Shown: positions 1 through 8,444, counted from the stretch's first letter. The stretch is 64,000 bases of DNA from Pseudomonadota bacterium (GCA_023394965.1 JAEWZX010000016.1:1-64000), one strand, 5' to 3'. The notes: generated by a model from the sequence alone, not told the origin. Numbers and translations: made by a program.

Positions 1-24
1 GGGGGGGGGGGCCCCCCCCCCCCC
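1..24. other. homopolymer G11/C13 block at the window edge
   Basis: The first eleven bases are all G and the next thirteen all C, followed by ordinary sequence. Such a block at the very end of a sequence is most simply an assembly or library artefact at a contig end. Nothing else in the window resembles it. Confidence 0.7.
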
Positions 25-59
25 GCGATTCTGGCTGCAGAAACGCGGGGTAGGGTGCA

Positions 60-1187
60 TCAGCGCTTGCCCTTGGGTTTCGACTTCGGCTTGCCACCGG
101 CGCCGCCGCGCGCACGCCGGGGCGAACGCTGCGACTTGCGGTAGTTCTTGGCATGCTGGCGGGCCTGCTGCTTCTTTTCCTCGCGGCTCTTGGGCGGCGG
201 ATCGTCGCGCATGGGCGTGGCGTCGCTGGCACTTTCCTCGAACCCGAGATGGTCCATGCTGGCGGCGAAATGCTCGGGCAGGTCGGCGGTCACATCGAGC
301 TTGCCGCCATCCGGACTGTCGATGATCAGCCGGCGCGCGTGAAGGTGCATCTTGCGGCTCACGGCCCCGGTCAGGAAAGCATCCTTCCCGCCATATTTGC
401 CGTCGCCCACGATCGGGTGGCCCATGGCTGCACAGTGGACACGCAACTGGTGGGTGCGGCCGGTCATCGGCTGCAGTTCGAGCCAGGCGGCTTTCTTGCC
501 CACACTGTCGACCACACGGTATTTGGTCTTGGCTGGCTGGCCGCCCTCGTGATCGACATGCATCTTTTCGCCGCCCGATCCCGGCTGCTTGGCAAGCGGT
601 GCTTCGATCACGCCTTCCTTCACATCGGGTACGCCCATCACCAGCGCCCAATAGATCTTTTTGGCCGAACGGCCCGAAAACCGTTTCGAAAAGAACGCGG
701 CGCTGCCCGGCGTGCGGGCGATCAGCAGAACGCCGCTGGTATCCTTGTCGAGCCGGTGGACGAGGCGAGGGCGCACATCGTCTTCGCCCTGCGCAAAGGC
801 ATCGAGCAGCCCGTCCACGTGATTGAACGTGTTGGTGCCGCCCTGGGTTGCCAGACCGGGGGGCTTGTTCAGCACCAGCGCGCCCTTGGTCTGTGCGATC
901 ACCATCGCTTCGGCCTGTTCGATTTCGGCAGGCTTCAATTCGCGTTTGGGCTTGTCTTTCCTGTGCGGCGCATCACCGCCGGGCGGGACGCGGATCTGTT
1001 GGCCTTCTTCGAGGCGGTCGTCGGGTTTGACCCGTTTTCCATCCACGCGGACCTGACCCGTGCGAGCCCATTTGCTGACCGTCCCGAAACCGACCTGCGG
1101 CAGGTGGCGCTTGAACCAGCGGTCCACGCGGATACCGTCATCGTCGGCAGCGACCGTGAAACTGCGTACTTCGTCGGAGGTCTTCAT
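60..1187 (-). CDS. RluA-family 23S rRNA pseudouridine synthase (RluC/RluD-like)
   Basis: Isomerises uridine to pseudouridine in large-subunit rRNA. The 375-residue protein starts with an S4 RNA-binding domain (about residues 18-70, VDRWFKRHLP and VRVDGKRVKP). It is followed by the catalytic domain with the family motif HRLDKDTSG, in which Asp147 is the expected catalytic residue; GRTHQLRVH and HPIVGDGKYG further down are also family signatures. The last 45 residues are a Lys/Arg-rich tail, longer than in E. coli RluC, probably an extra rRNA-binding extension. Its ATG overlaps the crcB stop by 4 bases, so the two are likely co-transcribed leftward. Whether the target is the RluC or RluD site cannot be settled by eye. 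Confidence 0.93.
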   Translation of the reverse strand: MKTSDEVRSFTVAADDDGIRVDRWFKRHLPQVGFGTVSKWARTGQVRVDGKRVKPDDRLEEGQQIRVPPGGDAPHRKDKPKRELKPAEIEQAEAMVIAQTKGALVLNKPPGLATQGGTNTFNHVDGLLDAFAQGEDDVRPRLVHRLDKDTSGVLLIARTPGSAAFFSKRFSGRSAKKIYWALVMGVPDVKEGVIEAPLAKQPGSGGEKMHVDHEGGQPAKTKYRVVDSVGKKAAWLELQPMTGRTHQLRVHCAAMGHPIVGDGKYGGKDAFLTGAVSRKMHLHARRLIIDSPDGGKLDVTADLPEHFAASMDHLGFEESASDATPMRDDPPPKSREEKKQQARQHAKNYRKSQRSPRRARGGAGGKPKSKPKGKR

Positions 1188-1594
1188 CCTGCCATCCTCA
1201 TTACCCCAAGGCCCACCATCAGCCCGGTGATGCCAAGCGCGATCGACAGAAATGCATAAAGCGCGGCGAACAGATACTGGCCGCGTTCGATAAGCAGCAC
1301 CATTTCGAGACTGAAAGCGCTGAAGGTGGTGAACCCGCCCAGCAGACCCACGCCCAGCAGCAGGCGCAACTGTTCACCTTCGCCCGATCCATGGCGGGCC
1401 AGCCACCCGGCCAGCAGGCCCATCAACACGCTGCCTGCCGCATTGGCTGCGAGCGTTGCGAAGGGGAAGGCACTGACGATCGGTACGCCGAGCCAGCCGG
1501 TCATTGCACGGCCAAGCTGCCAGCGGAGTACCGCACCGGCCCCGCCACCCACGAAGACGTGCAGTGCCGCAACAAAAGGAGAAAAGGAGGACAT
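1184..1594 (-). CDS. crcB: fluoride ion channel CrcB/Fluc
   Basis: Small inner-membrane channel (136 residues from this start) that exports fluoride as a dual-topology dimer. Four hydrophobic segments are visible. Family signatures present are GGGAGAVLRWQLGR near the N-terminus and GFTTFSAFSLE in the middle, the phenylalanine-box and pore-lining region. I chose the ATG at 1594 (MSSFSPFV) because it has a purine-rich GGAGAAAAGG-like context and matches the usual length; an in-frame ATG ten codons upstream would add a polar tail. It lies directly upstream of, and overlaps, the pseudouridine synthase gene. I looked for a fluoride riboswitch in the upstream 150 bases and could not recognise one. 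Confidence 0.92.
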   Translation of the reverse strand: MSSFSPFVAALHVFVGGGAGAVLRWQLGRAMTGWLGVPIVSAFPFATLAANAAGSVLMGLLAGWLARHGSGEGEQLRLLLGVGLLGGFTTFSAFSLEMVLLIERGQYLFAALYAFLSIALGITGLMVGLGVMRMAG

Positions 1595-1670
1595 TGACGC
1601 TGCCCTTAGCCGTGAATTGCACATTCGTCATCCCGATGCGAGCGCCCATGTTTGCGAATGCGACAGGGAC

Positions 1671-1699
1671 TTGCCATTTATGGTGAGAATCCGTATGTG
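1671..1699 (+). promoter_or_regulatory. candidate sigma-70-type promoter for rpsU
   Basis: TTGCCA at 1671-1676 and TATGTG at 1694-1699 are separated by 17 bases, close to the housekeeping consensus. They lie about 125 bases upstream of rpsU in the divergent gap from crcB. This is by-eye matching only. Confidence 0.35.
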
Positions 1700-1822
1700 C
1701 GCCCCCGTTCGAGCCGGTCCGGAACGGATTCGGCGCGTTTTTCGTTCTATTGGCGAAACCGTTTCAAGGAGGCAAAACCCGCTGGCGCGGGCTCTGGCCC
1801 GCAAGTTGAGGTATTGAATTTT

Positions 1823-2029
1823 ATGCAGATCATGGTTCGCGATAACAATGTCGACCAAGCTCTCCGCGCGCTCAAGAAGAAGCTGCAGCGTGAAGGCGTG
1901 TATCGCGAAATGAAGCTGCGCCGCCACTACGAAAAGCCCAGTGAAAAGCGCGCCCGTGAAAAGGCTGCTGCTGTACGCCGCGCCCGCAAGCTCGAGCGCA
2001 AGCGCATGGAGCGTGACGGCATCAAGTAA
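1823..2029 (+). CDS. rpsU: 30S ribosomal protein bS21
   Basis: Small-subunit ribosomal protein of 68 residues, implicated in mRNA binding and initiation on the 30S platform. The N-terminus MQIMVRDNNVDQALRALKKK is the canonical bS21 start, followed by the highly basic helical body ending in RKLERKRMERDGIK. The ATG at 1823 fits the conserved family length; the reading frame stays open upstream but that part has no family similarity. It is a single gene, with a clear hairpin terminator 36 bases after the stop. Confidence 0.97.
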   Translation: MQIMVRDNNVDQALRALKKKLQREGVYREMKLRRHYEKPSEKRAREKAAAVRRARKLERKRMERDGIK

Positions 2030-2064
2030 GTCGCTATTGCGACTGCAGCGAAGCTAAGCCATGA

Positions 2065-2089
2065 GGGCGCGGAGAAATCCGCGCCCTTT
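2065..2089 (+). terminator. rho-independent terminator after rpsU
   Basis: A perfect 9-bp stem GGGCGCGGA/TCCGCGCCC closes a GAAA tetraloop (2065-2086) and is followed by TTT. It sits between rpsU and the FKBP gene, so rpsU is probably a monocistronic unit. Confidence 0.8.
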
Positions 2090-2109
2090 GCGTATCAGGA
2101 CATTTTTTC

Positions 2110-2673
2110 ATGACCGAGATTACCCGCGTTCCCCTTCAGCCCATCAAGAAAGGCTCGCTGACCAAGCTGTGGCTCGGTGTCGTTGTGGCCGTTCTGCTGG
2201 GGGCCGGGCTTGCCTGGGCCGCCGTTCCCAAGGGCCTGGATGTCGAGACCGTAACCGCTGGTACCGGCGAATCACCCAAGTTGGGTGATGTGGTGTTCGT
2301 GAAATATGTCGGCAAACTCACCGACGGGACCGAATTCGATCGCTCGCAGCCGCTGCCGATCCCGCCCGGTCTGTTCCCGGAAGGCAATCCGCTGCTGCTG
2401 GAAGAAGGCGCGATCATCGATGGCTTCATCGAAGGGCTGACGCAGATGCAGAAGGGCGGCAGCTACGTCCTCACCATCCCGGCTGAGCAGGCTTATGGCG
2501 CCGAACCGCCTCCGGGATCGCCGATTCCGCCCAATGCCGATCTGACCTTCGACGTCGAAGTCGTCGATTTCATGAGTCGGGACGATTTCCAGGCGCGGGC
2601 CAGCGCTCTCCAGCAGATGATGGGCGCACAGCAGGAAGGCGCCGCGCCCGCGGAGGCACCTGCCGCCAAGTAA
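2110..2673 (+). CDS. membrane-anchored FKBP-type peptidyl-prolyl isomerase
   Basis: 187 residues. A short cytoplasmic N-terminus is followed by one hydrophobic segment (about residues 20-40, LWLGVVVAVLLGAGLAWAAV), then a single FKBP domain facing the periplasm. FKBP hallmarks are VFVKYVGKLTDGTEFDRS, IDGFIEGLTQMQKGG and AYGAEPPPGSPIPPNADL. The C-terminal 35 residues are Ala/Glu-rich and probably disordered. It catalyses cis-trans isomerisation of prolyl bonds and may help fold exported proteins. It is followed 30 bases later by a large membrane protein, possibly in the same transcript. The hydrophobic segment could instead be a cleaved signal. Confidence 0.9.
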   Translation: MTEITRVPLQPIKKGSLTKLWLGVVVAVLLGAGLAWAAVPKGLDVETVTAGTGESPKLGDVVFVKYVGKLTDGTEFDRSQPLPIPPGLFPEGNPLLLEEGAIIDGFIEGLTQMQKGGSYVLTIPAEQAYGAEPPPGSPIPPNADLTFDVEVVDFMSRDDFQARASALQQMMGAQQEGAAPAEAPAAK

Positions 2674-2703
2674 ATCCTGCCACACGCATATGGGAGTGGG
2701 CAG

Positions 2704-4398
2704 ATGACCGATTCGCAGGATACAGATGGCGCAGCGGCGGAATGGTCGCTGCGCCCCTGGCTGCTGGCTACGCTGTTCGGCATTGCCGGGGTGCTTGTCT
2801 GGTGGATATCGGATGATTTCCATTACAGACCTGCGCCGTGGCGGGCTGCGCTCACCGCGCTGACTTTTTTTGCGCCGTTCGCACTGGCCTTCACGCTGGA
2901 GCCGAATCGGCGGGCCGGGCCACTGCTGTTCGCTGCCCTGATCGGGGTGATCATGGCCGGAATAGCCTGGCGGGTCGCCAGCGCCGAGCCGGGATATGAC
3001 ACTGCCGGTTTCTGGCTGGCTGCGGGGATCGTCGCAATCGCTTTGGCACTGCCATTGTTTCAGGCGGGTTTTCACCGCCGCCGCTGGCAGACATCTTACG
3101 CCGAAACGCATTATTTCGTCTGGACCGATGCCATATCGGCTGGCGGCGCGCTGGCCTTTGTCGGTTTGGCGTGGCTGGTCGCCGTGCTGCTGTCTCAGCT
3201 TTTTCAGGCCATCGAGATCGATTTCCTGCGCGAGCTGCTGCGCGAAAGCTGGTTCGGCTGGCTGTTTTCCGGGGTCGCCTTCGGGGCTGCGCTGGGGACC
3301 TTGCGCAATCAGATAAAGGTGCTGGGCACGCTGCAGAAGGTGGTGATGCTGGTCTTTGCCCTGCTGGCTGTGCCGCTGGCGATTGCGCTGGTCCTGTTCC
3401 TTCTGGCCGTGGCGTTAAGCGGGCTTGACGTGCTGTGGGAAGCGACCCGCAGCGCCACCCCGCTGCTGCTGTCTTTCGCTGCAGGCAGTTTCGTTTTGGC
3501 CAATACCGTGCTGCGGGACAGCGATGTGGATGCCAGCGGATCGCGCATCATGCGTGGCGCCGCGTTGGTTCTGGCGCTCGGTATCTTGCCGCTGTCGATC
3601 CTGGCCGCGATTTCGATGGGGACGCGCATTGCGCAACACGGCCTCAGTCCCGAACGTATCTGGGGCCTGATCGCCATTCTCGTGGCAGTGTTTTATGGCG
3701 TCGCCTATTTCGTCGCCGGTCTGCGCAGTCTGAAGCACGGCTGGGACCGGTTGCGGCAGGCCAATCTGCACCTAGCGGTGGCGACTTGCGTGCTGGCGTT
3801 GCTGCTGGCCATGCCGGTGCTGGATTTCGGCGCAATTGCAGCGCGTAATCAGATCGGGCGATTGGCGGCTGGCAAGGTTTCGGCCGAAGATTTCGATTAC
3901 TATGCCCTGCGGTGGGATTTCGGCGATGCGGGCCGCAAGGCACTGGCAAAATTGACTGGCAACAGCGATCCCGAGGTGGCGCGCCTGGCTGCCGAAACGC
4001 AGGCCGAAGAGGCGCGGCCATCGCGCTGGAATCGCGAATCTACGGGCGATCGCACCGATCGGCTGGGCAATCTGCGCATGATGTTCGACGATCCGGCCCT
4101 GCGCAAATTGGTCACGAGTCACATCCAATCAAATCGCTTTACCTGTACCAACCCCTGCGTCGTTTTCGATCTGGGTCCGGTCGATGAAAAGCGGCACAAA
4201 TTCGCAATTACCGAGCAGGGCATGGTCAACCCGATTACCCTCTCGTCCGATGATGACAGCTTCGGGCTGGATGTCATGGGTGCGGAGGTGGTCGATGAGG
4301 TTCCCGAACAGGCCGCCGATTCGACCGTTGAAATCCGCGAATGGACGGGACGGCGGGTCTATATCGACGGAAAGCCGGTCGGACAGCCCTTCGAATAG
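2704..4398 (+). CDS. DUF4153-like polytopic membrane protein
   Basis: A 564-residue protein whose first 380 residues contain about ten hydrophobic segments. They are followed by a soluble C-terminal domain of about 180 residues (from roughly AARNQIGRLAAGKVS) with charged and beta-rich stretches. The length and organisation (helical membrane domain, then a domain beginning with an ARNQI-like sequence) resemble DUF4153 proteins of alphaproteobacteria; that family assignment is from memory. No catalytic motif is visible. Function is unknown. It lies between the FKBP gene and gatC without a clear terminator on either side. Confidence 0.75.
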   Translation: MTDSQDTDGAAAEWSLRPWLLATLFGIAGVLVWWISDDFHYRPAPWRAALTALTFFAPFALAFTLEPNRRAGPLLFAALIGVIMAGIAWRVASAEPGYDTAGFWLAAGIVAIALALPLFQAGFHRRRWQTSYAETHYFVWTDAISAGGALAFVGLAWLVAVLLSQLFQAIEIDFLRELLRESWFGWLFSGVAFGAALGTLRNQIKVLGTLQKVVMLVFALLAVPLAIALVLFLLAVALSGLDVLWEATRSATPLLLSFAAGSFVLANTVLRDSDVDASGSRIMRGAALVLALGILPLSILAAISMGTRIAQHGLSPERIWGLIAILVAVFYGVAYFVAGLRSLKHGWDRLRQANLHLAVATCVLALLLAMPVLDFGAIAARNQIGRLAAGKVSAEDFDYYALRWDFGDAGRKALAKLTGNSDPEVARLAAETQAEEARPSRWNRESTGDRTDRLGNLRMMFDDPALRKLVTSHIQSNRFTCTNPCVVFDLGPVDEKRHKFAITEQGMVNPITLSSDDDSFGLDVMGAEVVDEVPEQAADSTVEIREWTGRRVYIDGKPVGQPFE

Positions 4399-4433
4399 GC
4401 ATCCCAGGCGCTTCCCTGCTTGAAGCGGACTGC

Positions 4434-4454
4434 CCGCGCGGCTAACGCGCGCGG
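4434..4454 (+). promoter_or_regulatory. GC-rich hairpin just before the gatC start
   Basis: CCGCGCG (4434-4440) and CGCGCGG (4448-4454) form a perfect 7-bp inverted repeat with a 7-base loop, ending one base before the gatC ATG at 4456. No Shine-Dalgarno sequence is obvious there. The hairpin could limit ribosome access, or the mRNA could be close to leaderless. The structure is visible; its role is inference. Confidence 0.3.
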
Positions 4455-4455
4455 T

Positions 4456-4758
4456 ATGTCAGTTACACGCGAAGAAGTGGCCAAGATTGCCTCGCTCGCC
4501 CGCATCAAAATGGGTGAGGATCAACTCGAACGGATGGTGCCCGAACTCAATGGCATCCTTGCCTGGGTCGAACAGCTCGGCGAGGTCGATTGTTCCGGCG
4601 TCGAGCCGATGACCGCAGTCATCCCCAACACGTTGCGCCTGCGCGACGATGTGGTTGATGCCGACCCCAAGACAGGAGGCGGCCGCCGTGACGATGTGCT
4701 CGCCAACGCGCCCGTGGCCGAGCATGGCTTTTTCGGCGTACCGAAGGTGATCGAATAA
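4456..4758 (+). CDS. gatC: Asp-tRNA(Asn)/Glu-tRNA(Gln) amidotransferase subunit GatC
   Basis: 100-residue small subunit that stabilises GatA in the GatCAB complex, which converts misacylated Glu-tRNA(Gln) and Asp-tRNA(Asn) to the correct aminoacyl-tRNAs. The family pattern is clear: VTREEVAKIASLARIKM at the start, then LNGILAWVEQLGEVDCSGVEPM, and FFGVPKVIE at the end. The ATG at 4456 (MSVTREEV) was preferred over an in-frame codon twelve residues upstream because it matches the conserved N-terminus. The stop overlaps the gatA start by one base (TAATG), indicating translational coupling. Confidence 0.95.
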   Translation: MSVTREEVAKIASLARIKMGEDQLERMVPELNGILAWVEQLGEVDCSGVEPMTAVIPNTLRLRDDVVDADPKTGGGRRDDVLANAPVAEHGFFGVPKVIE

Positions 4759-6239
4759 TGAGCGATATTCTCGATCTTGGCGTCAAGGCCATCCGCGATG
4801 GGGTGGCCAATGGCGATTTCACCGCACGCGAAGTGGCCGACACATTCAACGCTGCAGTCGCCGCTGCCGGTGAACTCAACGCCTTCATCGTGGCGACGCC
4901 CGACCATGCGGTTGCGGCGGCCGATGCCGTCGATGCCAAACGCGCGAAGGGCGAAGATCTGGGCGCAATGGGCGGCGTGCCGATCGGCATGAAGGATCTG
5001 TTTGCCACCAAGGGTGTGCAGACGAGCGCAGCCAGCCACATCCTCGAAGGCTTCACGCCCGAATATGAAAGCACCGTGTCGCAGAATTTGTGGGATGCGG
5101 GCGCGGGCATGTTGGGCAAGCTCAATCTCGACCAGTTCGCGATGGGTTCGTCCAATGAAACCAGCTATTTCGGCAATGTCTCCTCCCCGTGGCGCAAGCG
5201 GGGCAGCAATGCTGCGATGAGCCCGGGCGGGTCCTCCGGCGGATCGTCCAGTGCCGTCGCCGCGCGTATTGCGCCGGCCGCCACGGGCACGGACACTGGC
5301 GGATCGATCCGCCAGCCTGCCGCATTCTCCGGCATATGCGGGATCAAACCGACCTATGGCCGTTGCAGTCGCTGGGGTGTGGTCGCCTTCGCCAGCAGCC
5401 TCGATCAAGCAGGGCCGATGGCACGCAGCGTGGAAGATTGCGCGATCATGCTGGAGGCGATGGCCGGGTTCGATCCCAAGGATTCGACCAGCCTGCAGAT
5501 GGATGTGCCCGCTTGGGAATCCGGCCTGAATGCGGATTTGAAGGGCAAGAAAATCGGTATTCCCAAGGAATACCGGATGGATGGCACCGATGAGGAAATC
5601 CTCAAGAGCTGGGAACAGGGCAAGGAATGGCTGCGGGATGCAGGGGCGGAAATCGTCGACGTATCGCTGCCGCACACCAAATATGCGCTGCCCGCCTATT
5701 ACATCGTTGCGCCCGCAGAAGCGTCGAGCAATCTCGCGCGCTATGACGGTGTCCGCTACGGACTGCGCGATCTGCCCGATGGGGCGGGACTGCAGGATAT
5801 GTATGCCGCCACCCGCGCCGCCGGTTTCGGTGACGAGGTAAAGCGCCGCATCCTCATCGGCACCTATGTGTTGAGCGCGGGCTTCTACGATGCCTACTAC
5901 ACCCAAGCCCAGAAGATCCGCACGCTGGTGTCGCAGGATTACCAGAACGCATGGGCCGAATGCGACGCCATTCTCGCGCCCACCACGCCAACGGCGAGCT
6001 TCCCGCTTGGCGAAAATCAGGACGATCCACTGGCGATGTATCTGAACGATGTTTTCGCGGTTCCCGCCAGCCTGGCCGGTCTGCCTGCGATGAGCGTCCC
6101 CGCCACGGTCAATGGTGATGGCTTGCCGCTGGGTCTCCAGATCGTCGGCAAACCGTTCGATGAACAGGGTGTGCTCAACACCGGCCTTGCTATCCAGCAA
6201 CGGGCCGGGTTCAACGCCAAGCCGGAGAAGTGGTGGTAA
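4758..6239 (+). CDS. gatA: Asp/Glu-tRNA amidotransferase subunit GatA
   Basis: 493-residue amidase-signature enzyme that releases ammonia from glutamine for tRNA amidation by GatB. The Ser-cisSer-Lys triad is intact: Lys79 in GGVPIGMKDLF, a cis-Ser at about 159 in SPGGSSGGSS, and the nucleophile Ser183 in GTDTGGSIRQPA. The spacing matches characterised GatA enzymes. It is coupled to gatC upstream and to a small membrane ORF downstream through TAATG overlaps. Length and motifs are normal. Confidence 0.97.
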   Translation: MSDILDLGVKAIRDGVANGDFTAREVADTFNAAVAAAGELNAFIVATPDHAVAAADAVDAKRAKGEDLGAMGGVPIGMKDLFATKGVQTSAASHILEGFTPEYESTVSQNLWDAGAGMLGKLNLDQFAMGSSNETSYFGNVSSPWRKRGSNAAMSPGGSSGGSSSAVAARIAPAATGTDTGGSIRQPAAFSGICGIKPTYGRCSRWGVVAFASSLDQAGPMARSVEDCAIMLEAMAGFDPKDSTSLQMDVPAWESGLNADLKGKKIGIPKEYRMDGTDEEILKSWEQGKEWLRDAGAEIVDVSLPHTKYALPAYYIVAPAEASSNLARYDGVRYGLRDLPDGAGLQDMYAATRAAGFGDEVKRRILIGTYVLSAGFYDAYYTQAQKIRTLVSQDYQNAWAECDAILAPTTPTASFPLGENQDDPLAMYLNDVFAVPASLAGLPAMSVPATVNGDGLPLGLQIVGKPFDEQGVLNTGLAIQQRAGFNAKPEKWW

Positions 6240-6430
6240 TGGCGATGATGCTGATCATCGTGGGTTCGGTTTTCCTCACCGGAATAATCGCTCTCATTGT
6301 CTCCCGAAACGTGGAGCACGGCGAGGCCCGCTTTGGCCCGGATGGTCAGCTTCCCCCTTATGACCCGGACGTTAGCGATCGCATCGATATGAACGTGACG
6401 ATCAAGCAGGACAGCAGAATTGATGACTAA
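6239..6430 (+). CDS. small single-pass membrane protein inside the gat operon
   Basis: 63-residue ORF between gatA and gatB. Its ATG overlaps the gatA stop by one base and its stop overlaps the first codons of gatB by eight bases, so translation of all three is probably coupled. Residues 2-24 form one hydrophobic helix (MMLIIVGSVFLTGIIALIVS), followed by a polar tail with FGPDGQLPPYDPDVSDRID. I recognise no family. The coupling and sensible codon use argue that it is a real gene; its function is unknown and need not involve tRNA amidation. Confidence 0.7.
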   Translation: MAMMLIIVGSVFLTGIIALIVSRNVEHGEARFGPDGQLPPYDPDVSDRIDMNVTIKQDSRIDD

Positions 6431-7919
6431 CTACCGCATCCAGGGTGCAACTGGCGAATGGGAGGTCGTGATCGGCCTCGAAGTCCACGCCCAGGTGACC
6501 TCCAACGCCAAGCTGTTCAGCGGTGCGGCAACCGCTTTCGGGGCGGAGCCGAATACGCAAGTATCTCTGGTGGATGCGGCCATGCCGGGGATGCTGCCCG
6601 TACCCAACCGTGAATGTATCCGGCAGGCGGTGCGCACCGGCATGGCGATCGAGGCTCAGATCAACAAATACAGCCGGTTCGATCGCAAGAACTACTTCTA
6701 CGCCGATTTGCCGCAGGGCTATCAGATCAGCCAGCTCTACCACCCAATCGTGGGCGAGGGGCAGCTGCTGATTGATGCGGATGACAAGGCTGGCATCGCC
6801 GAAGACAAGGTCATCGGGATCGAGCGCATCCATGTGGAACAGGATGCGGGCAAGCTGATGCACGACCAGCATCCGACCATGTCCTATGTCGATTTGAACC
6901 GTAGCGGCGTGGCCCTGATGGAAATCGTCTCCAAGCCCGACATGCGCTCGCCCGCCGAAGCCGGGGCCTATGTCCGCAAGCTGCGTTCGATCCTGCGCTA
7001 CGTCGGTTCGTGCGACGGGAACATGGAAGAAGGCTCCATGCGTGCCGATGTGAACGTCAGCGTGCGCAAGCCGGGCGAGGAATTCGGTACGCGGACCGAG
7101 ACGAAGAACGTCAATTCGGTGCGTTTCGTCATGCAGGTCATCGAATACGAAGCGAACCGCCAGGTCGACGTGCTGGAAAATGGCGGGACGGTCGACCAGG
7201 AAACCCGCCTGTTCGATCCGGGCACCGGCACCACGCGGACCATGCGCAGCAAGGAAGACGCGCATGATTATCGCTATTTCCCCGATCCCGACCTGCTGCC
7301 GCTGGAACTGGACGACAGCTTCCTCGACGAATGCCGTGCTTCGCTGCCCGAACTGCCCGACGCTAAGCGCGCCCGTTACGAAGGAGAGTTGGGGCTGACA
7401 CCCTACAATGCCCGCGAACTGACCGCCGAGGTCGAAACCTTCGCCCGTTTCGAAACACTGCTGGGCGTAGCGGCGGCGAAGATCGGCAAGCCCGAAGAGA
7501 AGGTCGCGACGCAGGTCGCTAATTGGGCACTGTCGGTCGCGCCGGGAGTGATGAAATCGCTGGGCGATGAAGCCGATCCGGCCAATGCCACGGCAGAGGC
7601 GCAGGCGAGCATCCTTGCGATGCAGGACAAGGGCGAGATTTCGGGCGGTCAGGCCAAGGAAATCTACGAGATAGTACTCAAGACCGGCCGCGACCCGGAA
7701 GAAATCGCCGATGCCGAAGGCCTCAAACAGGTCAGCGATACCGGCGCGATTGAAGCCGCGATCGACGAGATTATCGCCAAAAATGAAGACAAGGTCGCCG
7801 AATATCGCGGCGGCAAGGACAAATTGTTTGGCTTCTTCGTCGGCCAGACGATGAAAGCGATGCAGGGCAAGGCCAATCCGGCGGTGGTCAACCAGATCCT
7901 GAAGGACAAGCTGGGGTAA
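6423..7919 (+). CDS. gatB: Asp/Glu-tRNA amidotransferase subunit GatB
   Basis: 498-residue tRNA-binding and kinase-like subunit of GatCAB. It phosphorylates the misacylated side chain and accepts ammonia from GatA. Signatures are WEVVIGLEVHAQV at the N-terminus, YFYADLPQGYQISQ, the GSCDGNMEEGSMRADVNVS loop, and HDYRYFPDPDL. The C-terminal helical/YqeY-like tail ends FFVGQTMKAMQGKANPAVVN. A TTG one codon earlier (6420) is an alternative start; the ATG at 6423 has an AAGCAGG purine stretch about 12 bases upstream. Last gene of the gat group; the next gene is convergent. Confidence 0.97.
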   Translation: MTNYRIQGATGEWEVVIGLEVHAQVTSNAKLFSGAATAFGAEPNTQVSLVDAAMPGMLPVPNRECIRQAVRTGMAIEAQINKYSRFDRKNYFYADLPQGYQISQLYHPIVGEGQLLIDADDKAGIAEDKVIGIERIHVEQDAGKLMHDQHPTMSYVDLNRSGVALMEIVSKPDMRSPAEAGAYVRKLRSILRYVGSCDGNMEEGSMRADVNVSVRKPGEEFGTRTETKNVNSVRFVMQVIEYEANRQVDVLENGGTVDQETRLFDPGTGTTRTMRSKEDAHDYRYFPDPDLLPLELDDSFLDECRASLPELPDAKRARYEGELGLTPYNARELTAEVETFARFETLLGVAAAKIGKPEEKVATQVANWALSVAPGVMKSLGDEADPANATAEAQASILAMQDKGEISGGQAKEIYEIVLKTGRDPEEIADAEGLKQVSDTGAIEAAIDEIIAKNEDKVAEYRGGKDKLFGFFVGQTMKAMQGKANPAVVNQILKDKLG

Positions 7920-7958
7920 GGGGCTACTGCGAGAACGGCTGCCACGGGGCCGGATTGC

Positions 7959-8231
7959 TTACGAGAACCGTTTACAGTCCGGATTGTCGGCGACTTCCCA
8001 GATGCGGTCGGATTGTCCGTCACGTTCGCGTGCAAAACGCGCCAGTTCGACCAGCTTTTCCTGAGTATCGGAACGGTCGTTATCGCAGACGACCGCCAGC
8101 ACTCTGGTTTCCAGCTTGGCGTTGGCTGCAGGAGCGGCAGATGTTTCGGTTTCGCTGCCTTCTTCGAGAAGCGAGCATCCGGCCAGTCCAGCGCCGATGA
8201 GAATGCCTATGGCTGCGTATCTAGCCAACAT
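7959..8231 (-). CDS. small putative lipoprotein
   Basis: 90 residues from the chosen ATG. The N-terminus MLARYAAIGILIGAGLAGC is a lipoprotein signal with lipobox LAGC. The mature part starts with an acidic linker (SLLEEGSETET) and ends with a short domain carrying two further cysteines (AVVCDNDRS, NPDCKRFS). An in-frame TTG twelve codons upstream is possible but would put charged residues before the signal. Convergent with gatB. No recognised family. Confidence 0.6.
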   Translation of the reverse strand: MLARYAAIGILIGAGLAGCSLLEEGSETETSAAPAANAKLETRVLAVVCDNDRSDTQEKLVELARFARERDGQSDRIWEVADNPDCKRFS

Positions 8232-8407
8232 GAGTCGCAGGGTGCGCCCCTGTCGGGGCCAATTCAAGGCCGTGCGCTTCGCTTGACCTCTTCTGAGGCA
8301 TCACCTGTCTCTCTCGGCCGATCGGCAAGACTGTATACCCGCCGTGGAGGTCAATTCGCGATGCTCGCTTGAACGGCCCGGGCAACGGGCGTAGCGCTGA
8401 CCGGGTC

Positions 8408-8424
8408 ACGCGCGTTTCGCGCGT
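8408..8424 (+). promoter_or_regulatory. 7-bp inverted repeat ahead of the S46 peptidase ribosome binding site
   Basis: ACGCGCG TTT CGCGCGT is a perfect small hairpin ending a few bases before the AAGGGG ribosome binding site of the peptidase gene. It could be a leader hairpin or an operator; no protein is known to bind it. Confidence 0.25.
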
Positions 8425-8444
8425 AGGAAGGGGTCTTTCTAACC

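Noticed and set aside
153..1259. A 368-codon rightward frame over the pseudouridine synthase gene
   Set aside because: The leftward RluA-family motifs are intact; the rightward frame is a shadow.
1595..1822. Possible fluoride riboswitch ahead of crcB
   Set aside because: I searched the leftward-reading leader for the conserved fluoride-aptamer core and found no convincing match.
4521..6200. A 559-codon open frame antisense to gatC/gatA
   Set aside because: gatC and gatA are unmistakable on the other strand; the antisense frame has no recognisable family.
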